NCBI GenBank assembly: GCA_963784135.1
Contig: CAWAQG010000002.1
Location: forward strand, 1 to 64,000
Source: JADFXI01 sp963784135
Lineage (GTDB): Bacteria; Nitrospirota; Thermodesulfovibrionia; Thermodesulfovibrionales; Dissulfurispiraceae
Direction of reading: 5' to 3'
Length of the DNA stretch: 64,000 nucleotides
Positions within the stretch are counted from its first letter, which is position 1. Each line of letters opens with the position of its first letter. Both the position numbers and the translations under genes were made by a program. Below, piece after piece: positions 1 to 6,895 of the stretch. A model generated the notes under the pieces. It saw only the letters and a list, made by a program, of their open reading frames with translations. It did no database searches and was not told the DNA's origin.

Positions 1-701
1 TCCCGAAACGACAATAACGCTGTCGGTGCCGGTTCCAGTAGCCTGGACTGTTTTGGTGTAAGTACTGGGGATCTTCAAATCCTCAAAGGCTGCCGTCTTG
101 GCCTCGGTCACAGTAACTATCGCCCTCGCCATAGCCCCATCGGTGAGACGCGCATTGGTCAAGATCATGATATTCACTGTGCCCGTGCGGCTCTGCTCCC
201 TCAATATTTTTGCCCTCGTCAACGCCGGTTCTGATGGCATTAGTTTTCGCCCGGCCGTAACTAATGCAGTAACAACAAACGGCTTGTACTCTTTTGTGAC
301 AACGGCAAGATTATCCATATCAGCAGCTGTTGCCATCTGCGCCAGGTCCGTGCTTTTCAGTCCGAGAACTTTTGCGATCTTTTCCTGAACCTGCATGACA
401 TACTCTTTCCCGCTACAACTGTCTGTTGTCGTACACTCTTTACCGAGTCTTTCCCATAACAAAGGATCGGCGGCGTGATTCATGGCCGCCATTGCGTCAA
501 CGAAACCATCAGTTGTGGAAAGAGTCCTGGCGCTGTTCGGGAAAGCGAACAATCTCAGGCGTCTTTTCCCATAAGCTCATCCCGCTCCGCCTTGATGACT
601 GATGCCGTAGCTTTGAGGCCGAGAGGCAGGGGAATATCTACCGCCAGAACCATCGCGGGGATTAACAAAAAAATCATTATCAATACAATCAGCTTCTTCA
701 T
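1..701 (-). pseudogene. cbiZ: Exported CbiZ-like adenosylcobinamide amidohydrolase, frameshifted and cut by the window edge
   Basis: CbiZ hydrolyses the amide bond of adenosylcobinamide-type corrinoids so that salvaged corrinoids can be rebuilt with another lower ligand. The ATG at 701 follows a strong AAGGAGG (708-714) and encodes a signal-peptide-like start (MKKLIVLIMIFLL...MVLA). That frame stops at 555. The rest, read from about 530 to position 1 in another frame, has the CbiZ signatures GTVNIMILTNARLTDGAM, TEAKTAAF and ATGTGTDSVIVV. Removing one base near 563 and one near 530 restores a single frame through GKTPEIVRFPEQRRTLSTTDGFVDAM. So there are two single-base insertions, or two sequencing errors. 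The 3' end lies outside the window. It is the distal gene behind a cobalamin riboswitch. The signal peptide would place it outside the cytoplasm, unlike classical CbiZ. Family assignment is from motif recognition. Confidence 0.72.
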
Positions 702-782
702 GTGATACCTCCTTATTTGTGACCCCTTCAAAATTATCGTAAGATCAGTCCACTGTCGTCCCGGAGCTGCACAATAAGCACA

Positions 783-860
783 CTAAATGACGGTAAAAAA
801 TGAGAGGTGATTTGAGTAATTCCCAGATTGTTTTGTTTCATCTCTATTTTTCCTTTTCAT
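783..860 (-). CDS. Possible 25-residue ORF in the riboswitch-controlled transcript
   Basis: An ATG at 860 is preceded by AGAGGAGAG with good spacing and opens a 25-codon frame beginning MKRKNRDETKQSG. It sits between the cysteine-rich gene and the CbiZ-like gene, on the same strand. I recognise no family. It may be a chance ORF or a decayed gene. The rest of the 702-916 spacer shows nothing else that I can name. Confidence 0.25.
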   Translation of the reverse strand: MKRKNRDETKQSGNYSNHLSFFTVI

Positions 861-916
861 AGTAGTTCTCTCCTCTTTATGACTTTTTGTTATTACAACG
901 AACTACTGACATTCCT

Positions 917-1225
917 TCACAAGCAATAAATCTCTTTTCTCACTACTTCCAGCACATAATCATATCCCTCCTTAGTATGAGGGATTGAGCAGCCAAAGCA
1001 ATCTTTGATTCCTCCCTTAATAACAAAATCACCCCCGCAATCAAGCAAAAAAAGCGGACACCAGCAAAAAAGGCATGATTCCCATTCCCGAAGATTGTGG
1101 CACGGATAAAAAGCACAGTCCTGATGTATGAAATACTTGTAGTTCATAACTAATTCTTCTCGGCATCCAGCCATTTGCCTAGCATGGCAACGTTTCCTTT
1201 TGCCGCTTGCTTCAATATGTTTCAT
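917..1225 (-). CDS. Cysteine-rich small-domain protein (PF04071-like), cobalamin-associated
   Basis: A protein of 102 residues. The core carries nine cysteines and several histidines in the pattern DCAFYPCH...CLFCWCPLF...DCGG...GIKDCFGCSIPH, the hallmark of the probable metal-binding cysteine-rich small domain. To my knowledge the same domain is found as a C-terminal extension on some archaeal CobD enzymes, which fits a corrinoid role. I chose the ATG at 1225 because CAGGAGAAAGAG precedes it; an internal ATG at 1147 lacks a good Shine-Dalgarno. The gene begins directly downstream of a terminator hairpin and a cobalamin riboswitch and is followed by the CbiZ-like gene, so it is probably switched off when cobalamin is plentiful. 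Its biochemical activity is unknown. Confidence 0.75.
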   Translation of the reverse strand: MKHIEASGKRKRCHARQMAGCREELVMNYKYFIHQDCAFYPCHNLREWESCLFCWCPLFLLDCGGDFVIKGGIKDCFGCSIPHTKEGYDYVLEVVRKEIYCL

Positions 1226-1240
1226 TTTCTCTTTCTCCTG

Positions 1241-1280
1241 AAAATAAAAAATCCCCAAGGCAAAAAATGCCCTGAGGATT
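1241..1280 (-). terminator. Rho-independent terminator between the cobalamin riboswitch and its first gene
   Basis: On the minus strand, positions 1280-1250 form a stem of about 13 bp with G-U pairs (AATCCTCAGGGCA against TGCCTTGGGGATT, T-rich loop), followed by TTTTATTTT. It ends just upstream of the Shine-Dalgarno of the cysteine-rich gene. This placement suggests that the riboswitch acts by transcription attenuation. Confidence 0.75.
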
Positions 1281-1399
1281 GCACCCTGATTTACTTCATC
1301 CTCTTTCCTTCCAGCCACGGCAAGGAGTGGTAATGGGTGAAATGTTGAGAGGAAAACGGAGGTATGCTAGAGCATTGCCTGCATGAACTTCCCGTCACC

Positions 1400-1585
1400 A
1401 GCAACATGTCACTGAATCTCACAGGTAGGTCTTCTGGCTCCCGGATCATCGTACTTGCCGGCCTTCCCAGAGTTTTCCTCCAGTGGCTCAGTCGGCTTTC
1501 GTCCCCGGTTACAGCGGCGGGCCCGCTCCCGAATCGGCGTTTCCGCCTCACGAGATTCCCTATTAAACTTTATAGCACCTTGAGA
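1400..1585 (-). promoter_or_regulatory. Cobalamin (B12) riboswitch
   Basis: The minus strand shows the conserved blocks in order: AGGTGC...AATAGGGAA at the 5' end, GCGGGCCCGCCGCTGTAACC in the core, then GCCACTGG, TCTGGGAAGGC, and the B12 box GAGCCAGAAGACCTACCT near 1423-1440. This is the adenosylcobalamin-class aptamer layout. The aptamer is followed by a terminator at 1241-1280 and the cysteine-rich/CbiZ-like genes, so corrinoid binding probably lowers their transcription. Confidence 0.93.
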
Positions 1586-1591
1586 TTGTGT

Positions 1592-1621
1592 TTTATAATA
1601 TTTAAGTGGAACTTTTGTCAA
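1592..1621 (-). promoter_or_regulatory. Sigma-70-type promoter of the riboswitch transcript
   Basis: TTGACA (1616-1621) and TATAAA (1592-1597) are separated by 18 nt on the minus strand, and the start point would fall a few bases upstream of the riboswitch 5' end. Position and match to consensus support it; it has not been tested. Confidence 0.65.
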
Positions 1622-1705
1622 GTTGGTATTGCATCGTTTTTGAGTACCTGTTGTAAACGTTAAGCTGTTTTAATTTGAAATGTCCTCCTCCTTTCCTCTT
1701 AAAAA

Positions 1706-2293
1706 TTAAATTCTGACGTTAGTTGCATTGCTTCTACGATTTCCCTGTTTTTTAGATTTCCTTTTTAATTGTGATGTCCGTCCATAACGGATCAACCCCT
1801 TGAGCTTCTTAACCACTTTCATCAATTTAGCCTTTTTTGCCCGAAGCTCCGAAAGCTGATTATTGTAAACTTCATATAGCGGCATGTTGCCGATATGCTT
1901 CATATATTTTCGCTTCTCTTCTATATCCAATCCTCCTTTCTTGCCAAAATAGTCACGTATGTCATTCTCGCTTATGGTCGGCCCTATATACTTATAGCGA
2001 AATCTGCCCTTCCTGCCCCGTCTGTCTTCGCTATTCCTGAATTCGGCAAAAATGCACCAACACCAATATGGCCCGTATTTGCGAACCTCCTCTCCTTTTA
2101 TATGAGTGTCCCACCTGAGGATGAGGTCGTTGTTAGTGAGTGACAGTTTTCTCTCTATCTCATAACTATTATTTAAAACCTCCCGGTAATCTAAAAAAGT
2201 TCTCAGGTACGTTACTACCAAGGTATCCAGTTGCCTGTTTATACCCTCGACCTCTTTTAAAGCAGCCCTTAAAACGCTATCTAATGGATTCAC
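1706..2293 (-). CDS. Hypothetical basic protein, mobile-element type
   Basis: A 195-residue protein I do not recognise. It starts at a GTG with AAGGAGG seven bases upstream. The first 60 residues look helical. The middle has an aromatic, Trp/Cys-containing patch (GPYWCWCIFAEF), and the last 50 residues are strongly basic with coiled-coil character and repeated KKAKLMKVVKKLKG-like runs. That composition suggests nucleic-acid binding. It is followed by an HTH protein and a sigma-like protein on the same strand, so it is probably accessory cargo of an integrated element. Confidence 0.6.
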   Translation of the reverse strand: MNPLDSVLRAALKEVEGINRQLDTLVVTYLRTFLDYREVLNNSYEIERKLSLTNNDLILRWDTHIKGEEVRKYGPYWCWCIFAEFRNSEDRRGRKGRFRYKYIGPTISENDIRDYFGKKGGLDIEEKRKYMKHIGNMPLYEVYNNQLSELRAKKAKLMKVVKKLKGLIRYGRTSQLKRKSKKQGNRRSNATNVRI

Positions 2294-2507
2294 CTTAATC
2301 CTCCTTGTTCATCCTCTTTCTTTTATTTTTCCCTGAATACGGCTATCATCTTTTCTCGATATATACTACTTGTTAACGAGCATGCATCTTCGCTCGGTAA
2401 TGCTGCAGCGTATTCTGATATCACTTTATTATCATATAGATACTTAAAGTCATACCTTTGCTCGGTATTTGTAAAACCAAGTAACCGAACATAGGGTATT
2501 ATGTGTT

Positions 2508-2834
2508 TTAATCCCCATCATCTCCGGAGCCAGCTTCCCTTATTGCTGCCTCGACAAAGCTTTCGATGAAATTTTCCGCTGCAGCGGATTTTTTCTTCGG
2601 CCTGTATTTGGGACTCTGTGGTACCGGCTTTTGCATGGGCGCTGTCTGCCGGCTTACGCCTTGGGTGCGATTCGCGATCCAGTTGTCTATGTCTGACTTG
2701 CGAAATCTCACCATCTTGCGGGATATGCAAATTGTCGGAATCTTTTTCCGGTGAATCCAGCCGTAAGCGGTCGCCTTCGGGATTTTCAGGTATTCACATA
2801 ACCAATCGATTGTCTCTAATTTTTCTTCTGTCAT
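2508..2834 (-). CDS. Excisionase/MerR-like helix-turn-helix protein
   Basis: A 108-residue protein with an N-terminal winged-helix domain of the HTH_17 excisionase type: LCEYLKIPKATAYGWIHRKK at about residues 10-30, then KMVRFRKSDIDNWI. The C-terminal 50 residues are Pro/Lys-rich and probably flexible. I chose the ATG at 2834, with AAAGGTG upstream, rather than an ATG 14 codons further up. Such proteins act as recombination directionality factors or small regulators of integrated elements. No complete integrase is visible nearby, so an exact role cannot be given. Confidence 0.7.
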   Translation of the reverse strand: MTEEKLETIDWLCEYLKIPKATAYGWIHRKKIPTICISRKMVRFRKSDIDNWIANRTQGVSRQTAPMQKPVPQSPKYRPKKKSAAAENFIESFVEAAIREAGSGDDGD

Positions 2835-2897
2835 TCTTTTCACCTTTCTTTCAAGATTATGGTTGCTACTATACATATGCTCAAACTTTGACTTTAA

Positions 2898-3524
2898 TTA
2901 CAGTTGTCCGGACTTTTTAGTCAGAGTCTTCTCCAGAGCCCGGCGGCACTTCGACCGGAACGTTGAATAATTGAGGCGTATTTCCCTGCAGACCACGCTG
3001 GGATCAGCATCGTTTGTAACTACTTCCGCAATTACCCGCTTGCAACGCTCATCGCTAAGCCCCGCAAGTATCTGCATGATCTTTTTTCTTGCATCAATGT
3101 CCGGAGCAGGGTCTTTATCATCCACTGGCTCCCAGCCGTACTCGTCCCTCAACTCGTCCAGGCTGACAGTCCTGTCCTCCAGACCGAGGTCCCAGGCAGT
3201 GCCCCATCCGGCATTCTGCTCAGCAGCTCGGCGCTCTTCTTCGATCTCGGCTCGTTTTTTACTGGCGAAGCCGATTACTTTTCGTGCACTTTTCCCGGCT
3301 GTGACGGTGAGCCATCTCCAGGTCTTCGCGTCGGAGATATGTACGAATGTTCCCTGTTGTTTCTTATGCAGCAAGGTTTCAGTTGCGACGTGGCAGAGGT
3401 CCTCGCCTGAACCGTTCCATTTCAACTTGCAGTAGCCTGTGAACTTGTTGTAATTGCGGGTAAAGAACTCATCCAGTGTTTGGGCGCACCTCTCCTGTGG
3501 GTCCTCCGGGGTGTGGTGAGACAT
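2898..3524 (-). CDS. RNA polymerase sigma-factor-like protein (ECF-like)
   Basis: A 208-residue protein with a two-domain layout like ECF sigma factors. The N-terminal part (about residues 18-60, FFTRNYNKFTGYCKLKWNG then EDLCHVATETLL) resembles sigma region 2. The last 50 residues (DERCKRVIAEVVTNDADPSV...LNYSTFRSKCRRALEK) resemble a region 4 HTH. The linker is acidic and long. Similarity is structural rather than motif-perfect, so a DNA-binding regulator of phage or plasmid type is equally possible. AAGGA precedes the ATG. It lies in the accessory block beside the HTH protein. Confidence 0.5.
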   Translation of the reverse strand: MSHHTPEDPQERCAQTLDEFFTRNYNKFTGYCKLKWNGSGEDLCHVATETLLHKKQQGTFVHISDAKTWRWLTVTAGKSARKVIGFASKKRAEIEEERRAAEQNAGWGTAWDLGLEDRTVSLDELRDEYGWEPVDDKDPAPDIDARKKIMQILAGLSDERCKRVIAEVVTNDADPSVVCREIRLNYSTFRSKCRRALEKTLTKKSGQL

Positions 3525-4020
3525 GGTATTTCCTTCTGCGCGCTTGCAAAAAGAACCAGGCAGAAAACGGCTGGTGGCGTGATATATATTTGGCAGGTGC
3601 TCGCCGCTGCGCGCAATGCGGCGGAGGGATAACGCACTATCTCATTGAGATGATGTGCGGCTCATCGCTGGCAGTAACGCATCAAGGATGCATTCCCCGC
3701 CGCGGAATCCGCCCACGAAAAGGCGCTGGGGCGAAAAAAAATTAAATTATTACGCGACCTAAACTCTGGACGCAATTATACCGTTAGAAAAAACCCGGAA
3801 GGGGGCCGCATGGTTGGGTTATACTTCGTCTGCTTTGGGCCTTGCGGCCCCGGGCATGACAGGATGATCAGTCCCGTCATGTCCGTACCTCTCGATCGCG
3901 AGATATGAACGGCCTTTCGGCCTACACTAAAAATATTTTAACATACTCCAGAAAAGAAAAAGTCAAATTTATTTTACTGTGTCGATAAAAGACCGCCTCC
4001 GCTCCTAGTCTGCGCAATGT
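3525..4020. other. Intergenic stretch without a supported gene
   Basis: About 500 bases between the sigma-like gene and the HigBA-type module. Several GC-rich inverted repeats lie between 3795 and 3930, for example GGGCATGAC...GTCATGTCC and GGCCTTTCGGCC, so a structured RNA or regulatory leader for the sigma-like gene is possible. I recognise no known RNA family, and the open frames on the plus strand lack Shine-Dalgarno support. Confidence 0.4.
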
Positions 4021-4332
4021 CTAAACAGCCTCGCAGGTATGAGGCTCGGCTTCTATCGCAAGTCGCAGACCGATAGCATGGAGCAGAGAGTAGAGACTTT
4101 TGATTTCCGGATTACCTTTTCCGGAGAGCATCCGATAAAGACTTTCACGGTTAAGATTTGCTTTTTGGGCGATGGCCGCCATCCCTCCGTGAGCTTCAGC
4201 TACATTGCGAAGCGCCAGCAGGAAAACAGCACGATCCCCTTCCTCGATAGCAGCGCTCAAATATTCCGCCGCCTCGCACGGATCCTTAAGCGTCTCAATC
4301 AGGTCCTTTTGGTATGAAGATATTTTAGACAT
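4021..4332 (-). CDS. HigA-type antitoxin (addiction-module antidote, HTH)
   Basis: A 103-residue protein of the putative addiction module antidote family. DPCEAAEYLSAAIEEGD near the N-terminus and the HTH segment IAQKANLNRESLYRMLSGKG are typical. It would neutralise the adjacent RelE-fold toxin and bind the shared promoter as repressor. The ATG at 4332 overlaps the toxin's 3' end by 8 bp, so the pair is translationally coupled. Toxin-first order is usual for HigBA. Confidence 0.88.
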   Translation of the reverse strand: MSKISSYQKDLIETLKDPCEAAEYLSAAIEEGDRAVFLLALRNVAEAHGGMAAIAQKANLNRESLYRMLSGKGNPEIKSLYSLLHAIGLRLAIEAEPHTCEAV

Positions 4333-4666
4333 GTTTTTCTCTCCTTTTATAATCCACCAAAAATTCTTTTGCTTTGGCGATATCCTTTTTCTGACTTCCT
4401 TTATCGCCACCGCACAAAAGCAAGATAATACGCTTACCCTGGTTCGCAAAATACACTCGATACCCCGGACCATAATCTATCTTCAGTTCACAAACTCCAT
4501 CTCCGACAGGCTCGTTATCGCCAAGGTTCCCGAGCCGTACACGATCAAGCCTCACTCTTATTTTCGCCCTCGCACGAATATCAGGCAAACTGTCCAGCCA
4601 TTCTTTAAACGGTCTTTCCCCTTCAGTGGTAACATAATAATCAAGTTCGAAAGGAAAAGATTGCAT
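4325..4666 (-). CDS. HigB/RelE-ParE superfamily toxin
   Basis: A 113-residue protein of the RelE/HigB addiction-module killer family. It has the conserved FKEWLDSLPDIRARAKIRVR helix and the C-terminal strand/motif YRVYFANQGKRIILLLCGGD...KDIAKAKEFL. Members cleave ribosome-bound mRNA. It is the first gene of the pair. No Shine-Dalgarno precedes the ATG, and a -10 element ends only six bases upstream, so the mRNA may start at or near the start codon. Confidence 0.88.
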   Translation of the reverse strand: MQSFPFELDYYVTTEGERPFKEWLDSLPDIRARAKIRVRLDRVRLGNLGDNEPVGDGVCELKIDYGPGYRVYFANQGKRIILLLCGGDKGSQKKDIAKAKEFLVDYKRREKHV

Positions 4667-4672
4667 AAATAA

Positions 4673-4702
4673 AGTGTAGCTTATGAGCTACAATATAGTC
4701 AA
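4673..4702 (-). promoter_or_regulatory. Promoter and operator of the HigBA-type module
   Basis: On the minus strand TTGACT (4697-4702) and TACACT (4673-4678) have an 18-nt spacer. A perfect inverted repeat TGTAGCT-4 nt-AGCTACA (4675-4692) covers the spacer and the -10, the expected place for autorepression by the antitoxin. The -10 ends six bases before the toxin ATG, which points to a leaderless transcript. Confidence 0.7.
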
Positions 4703-4858
4703 GCGCTGCGAGTATCAGAAAACTAAAAAGAGAAAAGACCCGGTTCTGGACGTAATACAAAAGGCCGTGGTAATATTCAGATGTTCAAAACAATGAAGAG
4801 GAGGATAATGTGTTTAAATTGTTTAATGCCTTCTAAGTAATCACTTAGGAGGTAAAGC

Positions 4859-5152
4859 ATGGCAAGGAGCTTCAAGAAGAATCCCGTCGTTAGGGAAAGG
4901 CGTCGCAACGGGAAAGCTCAACGGTACATAAAAAGACAGGCTTCCCGTGCCGTAAGAAAGGCCGGAGATGTACCTGCCGGCAAACAATACCGGAAATTTT
5001 ACTGTAGCTGGAACATCAGCGATTACGCCTTTAGGAACACGTGGGACGATTACATCTCGTTTATGAGTAACAGGCGTTACGGCAGGGAGTTAACGGAGGA
5101 TGAAATCAAAAAAGAAAGAAGATACTGGGAAAGATGTTATTATAGAAAATAA
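4859..5152 (+). CDS. Hypothetical basic protein
   Basis: A 97-residue, very basic protein with a strong Shine-Dalgarno (TTAGGAGGTAAAGC) before the ATG. The N-terminal half is Arg/Lys-rich (RSFKKNPVVRERRRNGKAQR...), and the C-terminal half is aromatic and charged (WNISDYAFRNTWDDYISFMS). I do not recognise a family. Its place between the HigBA-type pair and a tRNA scar suggests cargo of an integrated element. It could be a nucleic-acid-binding protein, but this is a guess from charge alone. Confidence 0.6.
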   Translation: MARSFKKNPVVRERRRNGKAQRYIKRQASRAVRKAGDVPAGKQYRKFYCSWNISDYAFRNTWDDYISFMSNRRYGRELTEDEIKKERRYWERCYYRK

Positions 5153-5320
5153 GAGCGGCGCAATGAAAAAGGCTACACAATTTTTATGTCATAAAAATGT
5201 CATAAAATTATGAAAAAACATAACGCGTTCAGAGGGAACTTAAAAAATCATGATACATAAAATATGCGGATTGAAATCTGATTTATCGGCTATATTCAAG
5301 CGCTTATCTGTATCTTAAAA

Positions 5321-5371
5321 TGCACGTTCGCAACGTGGGGGCCGAGGGTTCGAATCCCTTACCGTCCACCA
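5321..5371 (+). pseudogene. 3' half of a tRNA (attachment-site-like scar)
   Basis: The segment carries an anticodon-loop-like TTCGCAA, a T arm (GAGGG-TTCGAAT-CCCTT), a 3' acceptor strand ACCGTCC, discriminator A and encoded CCA. The matching 5' half (acceptor GGACGGT and a D arm) is absent upstream. The 3' half of a tRNA is the usual crossover site of tyrosine integrases. The hairpin directly downstream looks like the tRNA's own terminator, so the foreign DNA would lie to the left. Confidence 0.65.
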
Positions 5372-5379
5372 ATTAAATC

Positions 5380-5411
5380 AAAGGGTTACGGGGATACGCC
5401 CCTAACCCTTT
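5380..5411 (+). terminator. Hairpin after the tRNA fragment
   Basis: AAAGGGTTA-CGGGG...CCCCT-AACCCTTT forms a long stem with a small loop. No strong T-run follows, so it may be a processing or terminator-like hairpin that belonged to the original tRNA. Confidence 0.45.
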
Positions 5412-5605
5412 GCACGTAGCGGAGTAAAATCGTAGTAAGCGGCCTGGATACCGTGGTTATATCCACGCCTGCCATTACGAGATGTGATGCAAAGGATCAT
5501 TACTCGAAAATAGCTCCATTTTATTGCCTTTTATATCTCTGAATGCGTCATAGGTGCTTCTTACTATGAACTTCACTTTCTTTAACTTCTCAGCTTTACC
5601 TCAAA
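5412..5605. other. Spacer between the tRNA scar and hicA
   Basis: A short inverted repeat GTGGTTATATCCAC lies near 5453. Otherwise I see nothing that I can name. Together with the tRNA fragment and hairpin, this makes up the gene-free stretch from 5153 to 5605. Confidence 0.4.
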
Positions 5606-5836
5606 TTATTTTCGGAACAGTGTTAACAGATTGTCTCTTGATAGTTCTACATCCCTCAGTATCTTGGACATGAGGCCGGGGCCTATCGTTTCCCCTGTAT
5701 GTGCTGATACCACAGTAGCTCGTCCATCTGGATGTCGCAAAAAGACATGACTGCCCTTTTGCCTCTCCGCGACAAAACCCGCTTTCTTTAAAGCTGCGAT
5801 TATCTGCCTTCCCGTTAAAGAAGGAAATCTGCTCAT
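5606..5836 (-). CDS. hicA: HicA mRNA-interferase toxin
   Basis: A 76-residue YcfA/HicA toxin with a dsRBD-like fold that cleaves mRNA. The family signature is clear: LTGRQIIAALKKAGF, then KGSHVFLRHPDG with the catalytic His in GSHVF, then VSAHTGETIGPGLMSKILRD. It overlaps hicB by 4 bp, so the two are co-translated. HicB-first order differs from the more common hicA-hicB order but is known. The gene looks complete. Confidence 0.93.
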   Translation of the reverse strand: MSRFPSLTGRQIIAALKKAGFVAERQKGSHVFLRHPDGRATVVSAHTGETIGPGLMSKILRDVELSRDNLLTLFRK

Positions 5837-6039
5837 ATGGCGATTTTCTGTACGCCGACAAGGTGTGTTGAGGGCCGGCCTTTTCCGGCAACCTCAAGGC
5901 AAAGTTGAATAGCTTCTTTGGTTCTCTCCATGAGCTTATCGAGAGATTTCGCCTGCGTGTGACACCCTGGAAGGCCGGGCACTTCCGAAACGTAATATCC
6001 TTCCTCATCCTGCTCAATGATTACGGTAAATTCTCTCAC
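5833..6039 (-). CDS. hicB: HicB-family antitoxin
   Basis: A 68-residue short HicB antitoxin with the RNase H-like core EFTVIIEQDEEGYYVSEVPG, then LPGCHTQAKSLDKLMERTKEAIQLCLE. It lacks the C-terminal DNA-binding extension of long HicB proteins, so it resembles the short HicB-like form. I chose the GTG at 6039 because AAGGAGAG lies at ideal spacing; an ATG ten codons upstream has no Shine-Dalgarno. It binds and inhibits the adjacent HicA. Confidence 0.9.
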   Translation of the reverse strand: MREFTVIIEQDEEGYYVSEVPGLPGCHTQAKSLDKLMERTKEAIQLCLEVAGKGRPSTHLVGVQKIAI

Positions 6040-6080
6040 TATATTCTCTCCTTTCAAAATCACGCGCATTTTATAAGCTA

Positions 6081-6112
6081 ATTATACCATTTACATAACG
6101 GGTTAAAGTCAA
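6081..6112 (-). promoter_or_regulatory. Promoter of hicBA
   Basis: On the minus strand there is a perfect TATAAT (6081-6086) with an extended -10 (TGGTATAAT). A TTGACT lies at 6107-6112, but the 20-nt spacing is long, so the extended -10 probably carries most of the activity. Confidence 0.6.
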
Positions 6113-6329
6113 GGAAATCGCTACTGGACCAATTCAATATTTGATATTCCTCCTGCCAACTACCTGATGTGGATTGGGGCCCATATCAGGCGCGACGACC
6201 TTTATAGCGTATTAATAAGTTTGATTTTTTGGAATATTTTGTGGGTTAATAAAAGTGATGGGAAGCATCACTCAGAAACCGTACCGGGTCAATTAAAAAA
6301 ACTCCGGCACTAACAATTTGGAGGTAACT

Positions 6330-6533
6330 ATGCTCAGCTTACAGGATTCATTGGTAATACTGGCAATTGTACTTGTCCTTTTTGGAGGGAAGAGGTTGCC
6401 GGAAATAGCAAGCGGAATGGGAAAAGCTATAAAAGGTTTTAAAAAAGAGCTTAACAAACCCGATGAAATAGAAATCACTCCCGAGAAAGATGATGCCCCA
6501 AAAAAAGATATTGAAAAACAAAACGCTAAATAG
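6330..6533 (+). CDS. tatA: Sec-independent protein translocase TatA/TatE
   Basis: A 67-residue TatA-type subunit of the twin-arginine translocase. It has one N-terminal membrane helix (LVILAIVLVLF), the FGGKRLPE hinge, an amphipathic helix (IASGMGKAIKGFKKEL) and a charged tail. TatA polymerises to form the export path for folded proteins. The ATG at 6330 follows GGAGGT. A second TatA gene lies at 15521-15745, and at least one Tat-type signal peptide is encoded in the window (split-Soret protein, 43302-44105). A small hypothetical gene follows. Confidence 0.92.
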   Translation: MLSLQDSLVILAIVLVLFGGKRLPEIASGMGKAIKGFKKELNKPDEIEITPEKDDAPKKDIEKQNAK

Positions 6534-6547
6534 AACGGGTGGCTGTA

Positions 6548-6892
6548 ATGATCGATGAACAAAAACTTTTGATGCGAATAAGAAACAAGGCGGACAATGA
6601 AAAACTGATGATTAACTCCCTTATGTATTTTGTCGCTGATACCGCCATATTCACAGTAAACGATCTTGTCCGCCAGAAAAGCAAACTCGTGATGGCCTGG
6701 CTTGACGGAGACACGCTGAAAACAAAAAACCTGTATGAGCCTGAAAGCACTCTTACCATTGGCAAAGTTTTCAAGAAAAGCGAGAAAGAAGCGATGCTGA
6801 TTGTGACCTCTGACGGAACAGTAGTGATAATATCTACAAAAGATCCAAAGGGCATTGCCCCACAGATCACAAGACAGCACCCGAACCCCTGA
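6548..6892 (+). CDS. Hypothetical protein downstream of tatA
   Basis: A 114-residue soluble protein that I do not recognise, starting 14 bases after tatA (a GTG at 6539 is an alternative start). It alternates helix and strand: charged at the start (EQKLLMRIRNKADNEKLM), then a beta-rich part with LVMAWLDGDTLKTKNLYEPESTL and LIVTSDGTVVIIST. No signal peptide or membrane helix is seen. Spacing suggests co-transcription with tatA. Confidence 0.65.
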   Translation: MIDEQKLLMRIRNKADNEKLMINSLMYFVADTAIFTVNDLVRQKSKLVMAWLDGDTLKTKNLYEPESTLTIGKVFKKSEKEAMLIVTSDGTVVIISTKDPKGIAPQITRQHPNP

Positions 6893-6895
6893 TGA

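Noticed and set aside
98..388. 96-codon plus-strand frame at the left end
   Set aside because: The opposite strand encodes the CbiZ core motifs (TEAKTAAF, ATGTGTDS); the plus frame is a shadow with no Shine-Dalgarno.
1291..1663. Overlapping frames of 70-99 codons on both strands
   Set aside because: They lie in the cobalamin riboswitch and its leader, which are RNA structures; no ribosome-binding sites.
5296..5371. Complete tRNA gene
   Set aside because: Only the 3' half is present; the 25 bases where the acceptor 5' strand and D arm should be do not pair or match.
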